Assembly (NCBI RefSeq): GCF_000820765.1
Contig: NZ_CCYH01000018.1
Location: 85,120-149,119 of the forward strand
Reading direction: 5' to 3'
DNA length: 64,000 nucleotides
Source of the DNA: Candidatus Soleaferrea massiliensis AP7
GTDB taxonomy: Bacteria; Bacillota; Clostridia; Oscillospirales; Ruminococcaceae
Within the stretch, counting starts at the first letter, position 1, and the number at the start of each line of letters is the position of its first letter. The position numbers and the translations under genes were made by a program. The notes below the pieces were generated by a model. It ran no database searches and was not told the DNA's origin. It was given only the letters and a program-made list of their open reading frames with translations. This document shows, one piece after another, positions 24,974 through 36,579 of the stretch.

Positions 24974-26017
24974 GTGGAACTTGATGAAAGAAAACTGAAG
25001 ATTCTGGCAGCTATTGTGGAAGCATACATCAATACGGGCGAACCGGTTGGCTCCAAGACGGTCTGCAGCATGCTGGATTTTCCGGTTTCCTCCGCGACGG
25101 TGCGCAACGAGATGGCGGCGCTCTCCGAGCTCGGCATCCTCGAACAGCCGCACACATCGTCCGGAAGGGTGCCGTCCTACCAGGGATACCGCATCTATAT
25201 TGACCGGCTGATGGATATAAAGCCGCTGACCGAAACCGAAAAGAACGAAATCGACGCGCTGTTCAACGTCAAGGATCCCGATCCCGACAAGCTGCTGCAG
25301 GATGCCTGCGAAGCGCTGGCGCAGTTCACAAGCTGCGCGACCGTGACCACGACCCTGACGCCGCACGATGCGGTCATCAACCGCATCGAGATCATGAAGG
25401 CCGGCAGGACCACGGCGGTGGTGCTGGTTATGGCTTCAAACGGCGTGGTCAAAAGCAAGGTCTGCCGGGTTGGATTCCAGCTTTCTTACGATGTGCTGGA
25501 CTTCTTCGTAAAGTTCGTCAATGACCGGTTTAAAAACCGGACGCTGGAAAATATCACGCTGGCCTTTATCGAAACGCTGCTCGTTTCGCTTGGGGAATAC
25601 AGCGTTGTATTTTCTCCGCTGCTCGTGAGTATCTATGAGATATGCCGGGAAATTGAAGAGGGCAACTTCATCCTGGGCGGCCAGACCAATCTGCTGGCTT
25701 ACCGGGAACTGAACGACCACGCGCACGAGCTGTTCACCTTCCTCAACAACCGCAAGATGCTGACCAGCCTGATTGACAGCAGCCTGAACGATATGGTAAA
25801 GGTGATTCTGGGCAAGGAGGCCGAACAGTATGAGCTGGAGGATTTGGGTGTGGTCGTTGCGAAGTACAAGATCGGCAGAATGGACGGCGGCGCCATCGGC
25901 GTCATCGGACCGGTGCGGATCGACTATTCCAGGCTGATCCCGCATCTGCGGTATTTTGCCGATACTCTGGGCAGGCTGCTGGCCGATACGATCGAGAGCC
26001 AGAACGACCAGCCGTAA
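24974..26017 (+). CDS. hrcA: Heat-inducible transcription repressor HrcA
   Basis: About 347 residues. It binds CIRCE and represses the chaperone operon; its activity depends on GroEL in well-studied species. The N-terminal winged helix begins ELDERKLKILAAIVEAYINT, and the typical EPVGSKTV and SSATVRNEMAALSELGILEQPHTSSGRVPS motifs follow; the rest is the dimerisation/GAF-like domain. I favour the GTG at 24974 because AAAAGAGG sits 8 bases upstream; ATG 24968 and GTG 24965 are in frame but too close to it. It is the first gene of the CIRCE-controlled operon, 74 bp before grpE. Confidence 0.95.
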   Translation: MELDERKLKILAAIVEAYINTGEPVGSKTVCSMLDFPVSSATVRNEMAALSELGILEQPHTSSGRVPSYQGYRIYIDRLMDIKPLTETEKNEIDALFNVKDPDPDKLLQDACEALAQFTSCATVTTTLTPHDAVINRIEIMKAGRTTAVVLVMASNGVVKSKVCRVGFQLSYDVLDFFVKFVNDRFKNRTLENITLAFIETLLVSLGEYSVVFSPLLVSIYEICREIEEGNFILGGQTNLLAYRELNDHAHELFTFLNNRKMLTSLIDSSLNDMVKVILGKEAEQYELEDLGVVVAKYKIGRMDGGAIGVIGPVRIDYSRLIPHLRYFADTLGRLLADTIESQNDQP

Positions 26018-26091
26018 ATGTGCAGATTCTACATTTATGATAGATTACAACAGTCACCAATCCATCTAGGATCGAAAGGAGCATACCAGCT

Positions 26092-26652
26092 GTGGATGAT
26101 AAGAAGAAAAAGCAGAAACATCAGGACCCGCCGAAGGAAAAGGCACAAGGTAACACCGAACAGGAAGCTTCCCCGCAGGAGCATGCGGAAGAGGCCGTTC
26201 AGGAGGAAAGCAGGGCTGAGGACATCGCGGCGCTCGAACAGCAGGTCGGCGATTTGAACGAAAAGCTGCTTCGGACGCTTGCGGAGTATGACAACTTCAG
26301 AAAGCGCACCCAGCGCGAGAAGTCGGCCATCTATCCGGAAGCGGTATCCAGCACGATTGAAGCGTTCCTGCCGGTTGTGGACAATTTTGAACGCGCCATG
26401 GCCTGTGAATGCTCCGATACCGAATTCCAGAAGGGCATGCAGATGGTCTTAAACGGCATCTATGAGGTCTTTGGAAAACTGGGCGTCGAGGAGATCGACT
26501 GCAGCGGACTGTTTGACCCGAATCTGCACCATGCCGTCGCCCATGTCGACGATGACAATATGGAAGAAAACCAGATTGTCGAGGTCTTCCAGAAGGGCTA
26601 CCAGATGGGAGACAGGATCATTCGGTTCGCGATGGTAAAAGTGGCCAATTAG
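26092..26652 (+). CDS. grpE: Nucleotide exchange factor GrpE
   Basis: 186 residues. GrpE releases ADP from DnaK in the chaperone cycle. A charged, disordered N-terminus (about 1-45) leads into the long dimerising coiled coil (LEQQVGDLNEKLLRTLAEYD, NFRKRTQREK) and a C-terminal beta-domain with HHAVAHVDDDNMEENQIVEVFQKGYQMGDRIIRFAMVKVAN, the family signature. The start is GTG at 26092 after GAAAGGAG. It is the second gene of the operon, between hrcA and dnaK; a small hairpin (TCCGGCT...AGCCGGA) lies in the following gap. Confidence 0.96.
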   Translation: MDDKKKKQKHQDPPKEKAQGNTEQEASPQEHAEEAVQEESRAEDIAALEQQVGDLNEKLLRTLAEYDNFRKRTQREKSAIYPEAVSSTIEAFLPVVDNFERAMACECSDTEFQKGMQMVLNGIYEVFGKLGVEEIDCSGLFDPNLHHAVAHVDDDNMEENQIVEVFQKGYQMGDRIIRFAMVKVAN

Positions 26653-26788
26653 CACCCCGAATTTCCGGCTTCTAGCCGGAACCATACATTGCAGGAAAGC
26701 CGGAAGGGCTTTTATATAATGTATAGATAACAAGACAATATGCTCAAAATAAAATGAATGGTACACAATCAGAACTGGAGGTAATCTT

Positions 26789-28633
<1,845 letters not shown>

Positions 28634-28706
28634 TCTTCTGAAAAGTAGATAGAGTTCCTCAGGGGCTACGAGCATGAATGCCGCCGAAACGGCGGATGAA
28701 CCGGAG

Positions 28707-28736
28707 AGGCGGGAGGTCACGGCTTCCCGCCTTTTC
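28707..28736 (+). terminator. Terminator-like hairpin between dnaK and dnaJ
   Basis: GGCGGGA (28708-28714) pairs with TCCCGCC (28725-28731), followed by TTTTCTG. A second small hairpin, CCGCC-GAAA-C-GGCGG, lies just upstream at 28681-28695. Because dnaJ follows without an evident promoter, this probably attenuates read-through or stabilises dnaK mRNA rather than ending all transcription. Confidence 0.6.
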
Positions 28737-28795
28737 TGAAAAACATTCACGCTTTGGCCCTTTGAGTTGTGTAAAAATAAAGTGAGGTGGTTTGT

Positions 28796-29965
28796 TTGCC
28801 GGAGAAACGCGATTATTATGAGGTGCTGGGCGTACAGAAGGGCTGCTCGGACGACGAGCTGAAGAAGGCCTACCGCACCATTGCTAAGAAATATCACCCG
28901 GACTTGAATCCCGGGGACAAAGAGGCGGAGGCCAAGTTCAAGGAGGTCAACGAGGCCTATGAAGTGCTCTCCGACAAGGAGAAGCGCGCAAAATACGACC
29001 AGTTCGGCCATGCGGGCGTCGATCCGAACTTCGGCGCGGGCGGACCGGGCGGCGGCTTTGCCGGCGGATTCGATTTCGGCGACATCGGCGACATTTTCGA
29101 GAACATCTTCGGCGGCGGGTTCTCATCCGGCTTCGGCGGCTCGACCCGCACGCGGAACCCGAACGCGCCGATCCGCGGAAACAACATCAACATCAATCTC
29201 GGCCTGTCGTTTATGGAAGCGGTCAAGGGATGTAAAAAGAAGATCGAGTTCAAGCGGCTGGAGCACTGCGATACCTGCAAGGGCACCGGCTCGGCGGGCG
29301 GAAGCGCGCCGGAAACCTGTCCGGACTGCAACGGCTCCGGCCAGATCAAGATCCAGCAGCGCACGCCGTTCGGCGTGATCCAGACCGCCAAGACCTGTTC
29401 GAGATGCTCGGGAAAGGGACGCATCATCACCAAGCCCTGTAAGGACTGCAACGGCCTTGGCAGGGTGCGGAAAAACGTCAAGATGGACGTCAATGTCCCG
29501 GCCGGCATCGATGACGCGCAGACCTTCGCGGTGCGTAACCAGGGCGACCACGGCGTCAACGGCGGCCCGAACGGCGACGTGATGGTCACGGTATCGGTGC
29601 GTCCGGATCCGCTGTTTGAGCGCGACGGCTTCGACATCTGGTGCGAGGTCCCGGTTTCGTTTGCGCAGGCGGCGCTCGGCTCCGAAATCATCGTCCCGAC
29701 CGTGGACGGCAAGGTCAAGTACAACATCAGCGAAGGTACCCAGCAGGGCACCATCTTCCGGCTCAAGAGCAAGGGTGTGCCGCATATCGGACGTTCGACC
29801 CGCGGCGACCAGTATGTGCGCATCAGCATCGAGGTGCCGAAAAACCTGAATACCAAGCAGAAGGATGCGCTCAAGGCCTTCGACAAGCTGACCGGCGACC
29901 GGAACTATGAGAAGCGCAAAAGCTTCTTCGACAAGCTCAAGGACGCCATGGGAGGAAAAGACTGA
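28796..29965 (+). CDS. dnaJ: Chaperone protein DnaJ (Hsp40)
   Basis: About 389 residues. Co-chaperone that stimulates DnaK ATPase. The J-domain (1-70) has [11 protein letters not shown] with the essential HPD. A Gly/Phe-rich stretch (about 75-130) follows. The zinc domain carries four CxxCxGxG repeats: [24 protein letters not shown] and CKDCNGLG. The C-terminal peptide-binding domains end near [10 protein letters not shown]. The TTG at 28796 (encoding [13 protein letters not shown]) after AGTGAGG gives the usual N-terminus; GTG 28787 would add three residues. Its stop overlaps the prmA start by one base. Confidence 0.97.
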   Translation: MPEKRDYYEVLGVQKGCSDDELKKAYRTIAKKYHPDLNPGDKEAEAKFKEVNEAYEVLSDKEKRAKYDQFGHAGVDPNFGAGGPGGGFAGGFDFGDIGDIFENIFGGGFSSGFGGSTRTRNPNAPIRGNNININLGLSFMEAVKGCKKKIEFKRLEHCDTCKGTGSAGGSAPETCPDCNGSGQIKIQQRTPFGVIQTAKTCSRCSGKGRIITKPCKDCNGLGRVRKNVKMDVNVPAGIDDAQTFAVRNQGDHGVNGGPNGDVMVTVSVRPDPLFERDGFDIWCEVPVSFAQAALGSEIIVPTVDGKVKYNISEGTQQGTIFRLKSKGVPHIGRSTRGDQYVRISIEVPKNLNTKQKDALKAFDKLTGDRNYEKRKSFFDKLKDAMGGKD

Positions 29966-30906
29966 TGAACTGGACCGAAATACTCGTCTCGATCCCGACC
30001 GGCCATCTGGAGGTCGCCTCCTCGATCGCCCAGATGGTCGTCCCATACGGCATCTATATCGAAGACTATTCCGACCTGACCACCGAAGCCCCGAAAATCG
30101 CACATATCGACCTGATCGACGAGGAGCTGCTGCAGCGTGACCGGCAGACCGCGATCATCCATGTATACATCAGCCCGGCGGAGAATCCGCGCGAAGCGAT
30201 CTCGTTCCTGGAGGACCGTCTCAAAAGCGAACAGATCGCCTATACCATCAACTGCAACAGCGTCAGCGAGGAGGACTGGGCGACCGCCTGGAAGAAGTAC
30301 TTCCATCCGACCAAGGTGGGAGAGCATCTGGTGGTCTGCCCGTCCTGGGAAAACTATTCGGCAAAGCCCGGCGAGGTTGTGATCATCCTCGACCCGGGTA
30401 TGGCGTTCGGCACCGGCTCGCACGACACGACCAGGCTGTGCATGCAGCTGCTGGAGCAGCACATCGACAACACCAAAACCGTACTGGATGTCGGCTGTGG
30501 AAGCGGCATCCTGTCGGTTTCGGCGGTGCTGCTGGGCGCGAAATCCGCGGTCGGCTGCGACATCGACGGCGTGGCGGTCCGCACGGCCGGGGAGAATGCG
30601 AAGCTCAACGGCGTCAGCGACAGGACTTCCTTTTATAAAGGCGATCTGACCAGGGGAATCACCGGCACCTACGATGTCATCTGCGCGAACATCGTCGCGG
30701 ATGTCATTGTGCGGCTCTGCCCGGATATTCCGCAGTATCTGAAGCCGGACGGCGTTTTTGTCATCTCCGGCATCATTGAGGAGCGGTATGACAATGTCGC
30801 CGAAGCAGTTGAGAAGATCGGCTTTCAGATCGACCAGACGCGCACCAGCGGCGGATGGGTGGCGCTGACCTGTTCGCGGAAGAAGAAAGCATCGGGAGGC
30901 GTGTGA
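29965..30906 (+). CDS. prmA: Ribosomal protein L11 methyltransferase
   Basis: 313 residues. A SAM-dependent enzyme that trimethylates ribosomal protein L11. A small N-terminal substrate-recognition domain (about 1-110) precedes the class I methyltransferase domain with the PrmA signature DPGMAFGTGSHDTTRLC and SAM motif I VLDVGCGSGILS; ICANIVADVIV matches the N-x-x-A motif IV. Its ATG overlaps the dnaJ stop (TGATG) and its stop overlaps the rsmE start in the same way, so the three genes are translationally coupled. This dnaJ-prmA-rsmE order is common in Firmicutes. Confidence 0.96.
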   Translation: MNWTEILVSIPTGHLEVASSIAQMVVPYGIYIEDYSDLTTEAPKIAHIDLIDEELLQRDRQTAIIHVYISPAENPREAISFLEDRLKSEQIAYTINCNSVSEEDWATAWKKYFHPTKVGEHLVVCPSWENYSAKPGEVVIILDPGMAFGTGSHDTTRLCMQLLEQHIDNTKTVLDVGCGSGILSVSAVLLGAKSAVGCDIDGVAVRTAGENAKLNGVSDRTSFYKGDLTRGITGTYDVICANIVADVIVRLCPDIPQYLKPDGVFVISGIIEERYDNVAEAVEKIGFQIDQTRTSGGWVALTCSRKKKASGGV

Positions 30907-31634
30907 TGCCGCGTTTTTTTATCGATGTGCCTCCCGTATCCGACACCGTCACATTGACAGGGGAGGATGCGCGTCATCTGAGCCGGTCGCTGCGGATGAA
31001 GGAAGGCGAAGCGGTCACCGTCAGCGACCAGCAGGGGACGGATTACCGCTGTACCATCCGGGAGCTGGGACAGGATCATGTGCTGTTATATATAGAAGAC
31101 GCCGTACCCTGCCATACGGAACCAAGTGTCAGGGTGCGGCTCTATCAGGCGCTGGCCAAGAGCGACAAGTTCGAATGGATTGTGCAGAAGGCGGTTGAAC
31201 TGGGCGTGTCTGAGATCATCCCGGTCTACACGGCGCGCTGTGTGTCGGTGCCGGACCAAAAGAGCATGCGCAAAAAGGAGCAGCGCTATCAGAAGATTGC
31301 GCTGGAAGCGGCCAAGCAGTCCGGAAGGGGAATCATCCCGCAGGTAAAGGAGTCGGTTTCCTTCCAGGATGCAATCTCCGGCATGCTTGCGGACGACCTG
31401 CCGCTGTTGTTCTATGAAGGCGGCGGGGAAGCGTTGTCCGCGCTGGTCAGGCAGGAGTACCGGACCATCTCCATTCTGATCGGGCCGGAGGGCGGATTTT
31501 CCGAAGAAGAGGTACGCTGCGCGCTTTTGCAGGGGGTGCATGCCGCAACGCTGGGCAGCCGCATTCTGCGCTGTGAAACTGCGCCGGTCTGCGCACTGTC
31601 GGTCATCATGTATCAGACCGGGAATCTGTCATAA
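30906..31634 (+). CDS. rsmE: 16S rRNA (uracil-1498-N3)-methyltransferase RsmE
   Basis: 242 residues. A SPOUT-class methyltransferase acting on U1498 of 16S rRNA. The N-terminal PUA-like domain (MPRFFIDVPPVSDTVTLTGE, DARHLSRSLR) is followed by a trefoil-knot domain ending in LIGPEGGFSEEEV and LGSRILRCETAPVCALS, both family signatures. The ATG at 30906 overlaps the prmA TGA; upstream in-frame starts lie inside prmA. It is the last gene of the heat-shock operon, ending before the terminator at 31706-31739. Confidence 0.95.
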   Translation: MPRFFIDVPPVSDTVTLTGEDARHLSRSLRMKEGEAVTVSDQQGTDYRCTIRELGQDHVLLYIEDAVPCHTEPSVRVRLYQALAKSDKFEWIVQKAVELGVSEIIPVYTARCVSVPDQKSMRKKEQRYQKIALEAAKQSGRGIIPQVKESVSFQDAISGMLADDLPLLFYEGGGEALSALVRQEYRTISILIGPEGGFSEEEVRCALLQGVHAATLGSRILRCETAPVCALSVIMYQTGNLS

Positions 31635-31705
31635 TAGAACCCAACCGTATGGTTTCGACGCGGTGCTGCGTGAGACAACGATGGGTTTCTACCTATTATA
31701 TATAA

Positions 31706-31747
31706 AGAGAAGGCGTCCTGAATGCGGGACGCCTTCTCTTTATTTTC
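31706..31747 (+). terminator. Terminator of the hrcA-rsmE operon
   Basis: AGAGAAGGCGTCC (31706-31718) pairs with GGACGCCTTCTCT (31727-31739), followed by TTTATTTTC. Confidence 0.9.
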
Positions 31748-31811
31748 AGCCTGATTCCTGTGGAGCAGACAGGAAAGATGTACAATTGTACTGCTTTAAT
31801 GCAAAAAAGTG

Positions 31812-31840
31812 TTGTGTTTTTGAACAATTTATATTATAAT
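31812..31840 (+). promoter_or_regulatory. Promoter of putP
   Basis: TTGTGT (31812-31817), a 17-bp spacer and a perfect TATAAT (31835-31840) lie 36 bp upstream of the putP start. Confidence 0.78.
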
Positions 31841-31876
31841 GGTGTCATATTATAAGAAGAAAGGTGTGTTTATCCA

Positions 31877-33367
31877 ATGGATTGGGGAATTTTGGTTGCC
31901 TTCATCGCATACCTTGTGGTTATGCTGGGTGTCGGCGTCTATTTCTTCAGGAAATCACGAAACATGAAAGACTATTTTCTGGGAGGCAGGGAACTGAACC
32001 CATGGGTCACAGCGCTCAGCGCCCAGGCGTCCGACATGAGCGGATGGCTGCTGATGGGCCTGCCGGCGGCGGCGTATATCGGCGGCATCAGCGGCGCGTG
32101 GATCGCCGTCGGCCTTGCGCTTGGAACCTATCTGAACTGGAAGATCGTCGCAAAACGGCTGCGCAAGTTCACCAGCGTTGCGGGCGACTCCATCACGATC
32201 CCGCAGTACCTGCAGAACCGTTTTGCCAGCAAATCGGCGGTGGTCAGATGCATCTGCGCCGTCATCATCTTTGTATTCTTTCTTATTTACACAGCATCCG
32301 GATTCAGCGCGGGTGCGACACTGTTCCAGCATATCTTCCATATTGACTATACCGTGGCAGTCACCATCGGCGCGCTGGTCATCATCGCCTATACCTTCCT
32401 CGGCGGATTCAAGGCGGTCTGCTGGACCGACTTTATCCAGGGCATTATGATGTTCCTGGCCATCGTCATCGTTCCGGTCGTCGCGGCGTTCAGCACGGCC
32501 GGACTCAGCCTGGAGACGCTGGGAAGCTACAACAACGGCACCTTCTTAAACCTGTTTGCGGATGGAAGCGGCGCGCTGCCGGTCATCGGCATCATCTCCA
32601 GCCTGGCCTGGGGTCTTGGATACTTCGGCATGCCGCATATCCTGGTTCGGTTCATGGCGATCAAAAACAGCGACATGATCAAAAAATCCAGAATCATCGC
32701 GATGGTCTGGGTGGCCATCACCTTGATCTGCTCGGTTTTGGTCGGTATTCTCGGCTATGCATATCTGACCGGCCAGGGCGCTGTGCCGTATGCCGACGCA
32801 AAGGCGGCGGAGGTCATCTTCATGGAACTGGTCGTCAAGCTGGCACCGGGATTCCTGGCAGGCATCCTGCTTTCTGCGATTCTCGCGGCGGTCATGAGCA
32901 CCGCGGATTCCCAGCTGCTTGTCACGGCTTCGGCGGTTTCCAATGACTTCTACAAAGCGCTGATCCGCAAAAAAGCCAGTGAGAAGGAATTGATGTGGGT
33001 AAGCCGCATTTCGGTCATAGTCATCGCTGTGATCGCATATATTATAGCATTAGACCCGAATAACTCCGTTATGGGACTGGTATCCTATGCCTGGGCGGGA
33101 TTCGGCGCAGCGTTTGGACCGGTCATTCTGCTGTCGCTGTTCTGGAAGCGCATGACCATGAAGGGCGCGGTTGCCGGCATGGTTTCCGGCGGCGCGATGG
33201 TTCTGCTCTGGGAAAACATCCCGGCGCTTGCGGGCACCGGACTGTACTCAATCGTTCCGGGCTTCGCGCTGGCGCTGATTCTGGTTGTGGCCGTTTCGCT
33301 GCTGGATAAGAAACCGTCCGCAGAGGTTGAGGCAATGTTTGAAGATGCACAAAAAGCTGATATCTAA
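31877..33367 (+). CDS. putP: Sodium/proline symporter PutP
   Basis: A 496-residue sodium:solute symporter (SSS family) that imports L-proline with Na+. The start region is typical for PutP: YFFRKSRNMKDYFLGGRELN, then PWVTALSAQASDMSGWLLMGLP, where D-M-S-G-W-L-L-M-G-L-P is the conserved TM2 Na+/proline segment. About 13 membrane helices can be traced. AGAAAGGTG precedes the ATG. It is a single gene with its own promoter. Family assignment is strong; strict proline specificity is by similarity. Confidence 0.93.
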   Translation: MDWGILVAFIAYLVVMLGVGVYFFRKSRNMKDYFLGGRELNPWVTALSAQASDMSGWLLMGLPAAAYIGGISGAWIAVGLALGTYLNWKIVAKRLRKFTSVAGDSITIPQYLQNRFASKSAVVRCICAVIIFVFFLIYTASGFSAGATLFQHIFHIDYTVAVTIGALVIIAYTFLGGFKAVCWTDFIQGIMMFLAIVIVPVVAAFSTAGLSLETLGSYNNGTFLNLFADGSGALPVIGIISSLAWGLGYFGMPHILVRFMAIKNSDMIKKSRIIAMVWVAITLICSVLVGILGYAYLTGQGAVPYADAKAAEVIFMELVVKLAPGFLAGILLSAILAAVMSTADSQLLVTASAVSNDFYKALIRKKASEKELMWVSRISVIVIAVIAYIIALDPNNSVMGLVSYAWAGFGAAFGPVILLSLFWKRMTMKGAVAGMVSGGAMVLLWENIPALAGTGLYSIVPGFALALILVVAVSLLDKKPSAEVEAMFEDAQKADI

Positions 33368-33673
33368 ACACAGAGATCAGCTGTGCAGGAATCATGAATC
33401 CATTTCTGTCGGAGTGTTTAGGCTTATTTATACAAATAATGTGTAAAAATAAACCGAACTGCTATGCATAGTTCACGAAAAAAAACAAAAAAACGACAGG
33501 AAAATCATATTATCTAAAATACGTGATTTACATATTCAGGGTAAAAAACCAAATAAATTATTTTTTTAAAATATTATGATGTGAAAAAGTAGTTAAACTG
33601 CACAAAAACTTGTCCGCTGTTTGATACATAATGACGAATTATTTGGGAATCTCGAAATTTTTTGGAGAAAGCC
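33368..33673. other. AT-rich intergenic region upstream of mglB
   Basis: Very AT-rich DNA with no open frame worth calling and no clear putP terminator. It probably holds regulatory sites for the mgl operon, but no recognised catabolite-response or GalR-type palindrome was found. Confidence 0.5.
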
Positions 33674-33702
33674 TTGATTATTTCAGCGTGTTATGGTAAT
33701 AT
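33674..33702 (+). promoter_or_regulatory. Likely mgl promoter
   Basis: TTGATT (33674-33679), a 17-bp spacer and TAATAT (33697-33702). It would give a leader of about 180 bases containing a GCTTG...CAAGC hairpin (33728-33744). Confidence 0.5.
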
Positions 33703-33888
33703 CATTCATGTACTAAGGCGGTGTTGCTTGGGGTTCTCAAGCGGCGCGCCAAATCTAAAGTATACCATATTATTACGCAAAGGTATTAATCAGTACTACA
33801 ATAATCATCTGCTTCTGAAAAGTTGTGAAACGAACGGTGATTTGTAGCAAATAATCTAATTTATACTTTGCATAAGGAGAGAAAAAAA

Positions 33889-34962
33889 ATGAAAAAGTTA
33901 TTAGCATTAGTATTAGCTGGTATGATGGCGTTCTCGCTGACAGCTTGCGGCGACGGCGGCTCTTCCTCCAGCGAAGGTTCTGCATCTGACGGCTCCAGCG
34001 CAGCTGGCGGCGAAGACAAGGCTGTAACCATCGGTGTTACCATCTACAAGTACGACGACAACTTCATGTCCTATGTCCGTAACGACATGGATAAGATTGT
34101 TGCTGAGATGGACGGCAAAGTCACTCTGTCGATGAATGACTCCCAGAATAACCAGTCCACCCAGAACGACCAGGTCGACACCATGATCGGCAGTAACGTT
34201 GACGCGCTGGCAATCAACCTGGTTGACCCGCAGGCCGCTGCTGTTGTTCAGAAGAAAGCACAGGATGCTGAGATTCCTATCGTCTTCTTCAACAAAGAGC
34301 CGGATCTTGCTACCATGCAGGAATATGACAAATCCTTCTATGTTGGAACCACTTCTTCCGAGTCCGGTGTTGAGCAGGGTAACGTTGTTGTCGATTACCT
34401 GAAGGCTGACGCTGACAAGAAATGGGATAAGAATGGCGACGGCAAAATCCAGTACCTCATGATGAAGGGCGAACCGGGACATCCGGACGCAGAAGCTCGT
34501 ACCGAGTATTCTGTTAAGACCATCAAAGACGCTGGATACGAAATGGAACTGCTTGCTCCGGAAGACACCGCTATGTGGGATACCGCTAAAGCGAAAGAGC
34601 TGATGGACAACTGGTATGCACAGTACGGCGACAAGATCGAACTCGTACTCTGCAACAACGACGGTATGGCTCTGGGTGTTGTAAGCTCCCTGACCGCTAA
34701 CAAAGTTAACGGTAAAGTCATGGTCGCTGGCGTTGACGCTCTGCCGGAAGTTATGGATTACATCGAGAGCGGCGACATGATCGGTACTGTTCTGAACGAC
34801 GACCAGAACCAGGCTCAGGCTGTTATCGATCTGGCTGTCAACCTTGCTCGTGGAAATGATCCGCTCGCAGGAACCTCTTGGAAATTTGACGAGACCGGCA
34901 AATCTGTCCGTGTACCGTACAAAGCAGTTACCAAAGAGAACTACAAAGAATTTGTCAAATAA
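33889..34962 (+). CDS. mglB: Galactose/methyl-galactoside-binding lipoprotein MglB
   Basis: A 357-residue solute-binding protein of the periplasmic-binding-protein 1 fold. The lipoprotein signal MKKLLALVLAGMMAFSLTAC has its lipidated Cys at 20, followed by a Ser/Gly linker. The mature domain begins VTIGVTIYKYDDNFMSYVRNDM and includes DALAINLVDPQ, IVFFNKEP and LVLCNNDGMALGV, matching the MglB sugar pocket; a D-x-N-x-D-G-K-I-Q calcium-loop-like motif (DKNGDGKIQ) is also present. AAGGAGAG precedes ATG 33889. Codon use (GGT, GTT, GCT, CGT) is unlike most of the window, as in very highly expressed genes. A hairpin follows before mglA. Confidence 0.93.
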   Translation: MKKLLALVLAGMMAFSLTACGDGGSSSSEGSASDGSSAAGGEDKAVTIGVTIYKYDDNFMSYVRNDMDKIVAEMDGKVTLSMNDSQNNQSTQNDQVDTMIGSNVDALAINLVDPQAAAVVQKKAQDAEIPIVFFNKEPDLATMQEYDKSFYVGTTSSESGVEQGNVVVDYLKADADKKWDKNGDGKIQYLMMKGEPGHPDAEARTEYSVKTIKDAGYEMELLAPEDTAMWDTAKAKELMDNWYAQYGDKIELVLCNNDGMALGVVSSLTANKVNGKVMVAGVDALPEVMDYIESGDMIGTVLNDDQNQAQAVIDLAVNLARGNDPLAGTSWKFDETGKSVRVPYKAVTKENYKEFVK

Positions 34963-35001
34963 GAAGCTTCTCTGATTTGATATTGAGCAATAGTTGCTTA
35001 A

Positions 35002-35040
35002 AAAACAAGGATGCATGTTTATTGTGCATCCTTGTTTTAA
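35002..35040 (+). terminator. Intra-operon hairpin after mglB
   Basis: AAAACAAGGATGCA (35002-35015) and TGCATCCTTGTTTT (35025-35038) form a 14-bp stem ending in a U run. With mglA starting only 34 bp later and no promoter between, it probably causes partial termination so that the binding protein is made in excess over the permease. Confidence 0.8.
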
Positions 35041-35071
35041 AATAAATGTTTAAAGCGTGGTGAAGCGTATA

Positions 35072-36562
35072 ATGAGCACGTTATTGGAAATGCGTGATAT
35101 CTGTAAGGAATTTCCTGGCGTTAAGGCGCTGGATCATGCCCAATTGAAGCTCGAGAGTGGTAGTATCCATGCGCTGATGGGTGAAAACGGTGCGGGTAAA
35201 TCCACTCTTATGAAATGTTTATTTGGTATCTACATTGAGGACTCCGGCGATATCCTGATCGAAGGCAAGTCTGTAAGATTTACCGACCCGAAGCAGGCGC
35301 TTGAAAATGGTGTATCAATGGTGCATCAGGAACTCAATCAGGTTCTCCAAAGAAACGTTATGGATAATATTTGGTTGGGCAAGTACCCGAAGAAGGGTGC
35401 TTTTATCGACGAAAAGAAGATGTATGAAGAGACAAAACGTATTTTTGAAGATTTAGCAATCGACATCGATCCAAGAGAGAAGGTTGGCAATCTGACCGTT
35501 TCTCAGAGACAGATGGTTGAGATTGCTAAAGCGGTTTCCTACAATTCAAAGATCATTGTTTTGGACGAACCGACGTCTTCACTGACGGAAAAAGAGGTCG
35601 ATCACCTGTTCAGGATTATGAGAAGCCTGAAAGAAAAGGGTGTTGGACTGATCTACATCTCTCATAAGATGGAAGAGATCCTGGCGATCTCCGACACAGT
35701 CACGATCATGCGTGACGGCAAATGGGTGGATACCCATCCTTCTGCGGAACTGACCACGGATAAGATCATCAGCCTGATGGTCGGCCGTGAGCTGACCAAC
35801 CGTTTCCCGCCGAAGACCAACAAGCCTGGCGAAGTGCTGATGCAGGTCAAACATCTGACCGGACTTTATCAGCCGAACGCAACGGATGTATCCTTCGATC
35901 TTCGTAAAGGCGAAGTGCTTGGTTTTGCGGGACTGGTCGGTGCAAAAAGAACAGAAGTTATTGAATTGATCTTCGGTATCAGGCACAGAGCCAGCGGAGA
36001 GGTTTACTTACATAACAAACTGGTAGACAACAGCGATCCGAAAGCTTCCATTAAGAACGGCTTTGCACTCGTAACAGAGGAGCGCCGTGCAAATGGTATC
36101 TTTGCGGGTCTGAGCGTCGCGTTTAACTCGACAATTGCCAGTATGGGTAATTTCTCGAAGTATGGATTTATCAATGACAAGAAGGTCAAGGAAGGTACGC
36201 AGTGGGTTATCGACAGCATGAGCGTAAAAACCCCAACACAGAAGACCAATATCGGTTCTCTGTCCGGTGGTAACCAGCAGAAAGTAATTCTTGGCAGATG
36301 GCTTCTGACCGAGCCGGAAGTTCTGCTGCTGGACGAGCCGACCCGTGGTATCGACGTTGGTGCGAAATATGAAATTTACCAGTTGATCATCGATCTTGCA
36401 TGTAAGGGCAAGGGAGTCATCGTGGTTTCCTCTGAGATGCCGGAACTTCTCGGCATTACAGATAGAATTCTTGTTATGAGTAATGGTAGGGTAGCTGGTA
36501 TTGTGGATACGAAAGATACCAATCAGGAAGAGATATTAGCATTAGCAGCTAAATACTTATAA
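35072..36562 (+). CDS. mglA: Galactose/methyl-galactoside import ATP-binding protein MglA
   Basis: About 496 residues with two fused ABC ATPase domains, as in sugar importers of the CUT2 class. Domain 1 has Walker [10 protein letters not shown] and signature [14 protein letters not shown] with Walker [12 protein letters not shown]. Domain 2 has the degenerate P-loop region [16 protein letters not shown], typical of CUT2, signature [14 protein letters not shown] and [15 protein letters not shown]. The ATG at 35072 follows GGTGA, a weak site; an in-frame GTG at 35057 is possible. It energises transport with MglB and MglC. Confidence 0.95.
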   Translation: MSTLLEMRDICKEFPGVKALDHAQLKLESGSIHALMGENGAGKSTLMKCLFGIYIEDSGDILIEGKSVRFTDPKQALENGVSMVHQELNQVLQRNVMDNIWLGKYPKKGAFIDEKKMYEETKRIFEDLAIDIDPREKVGNLTVSQRQMVEIAKAVSYNSKIIVLDEPTSSLTEKEVDHLFRIMRSLKEKGVGLIYISHKMEEILAISDTVTIMRDGKWVDTHPSAELTTDKIISLMVGRELTNRFPPKTNKPGEVLMQVKHLTGLYQPNATDVSFDLRKGEVLGFAGLVGAKRTEVIELIFGIRHRASGEVYLHNKLVDNSDPKASIKNGFALVTEERRANGIFAGLSVAFNSTIASMGNFSKYGFINDKKVKEGTQWVIDSMSVKTPTQKTNIGSLSGGNQQKVILGRWLLTEPEVLLLDEPTRGIDVGAKYEIYQLIIDLACKGKGVIVVSSEMPELLGITDRILVMSNGRVAGIVDTKDTNQEEILALAAKYL

Positions 36563-36579
36563 TATAAGGGGTGTTTTTA

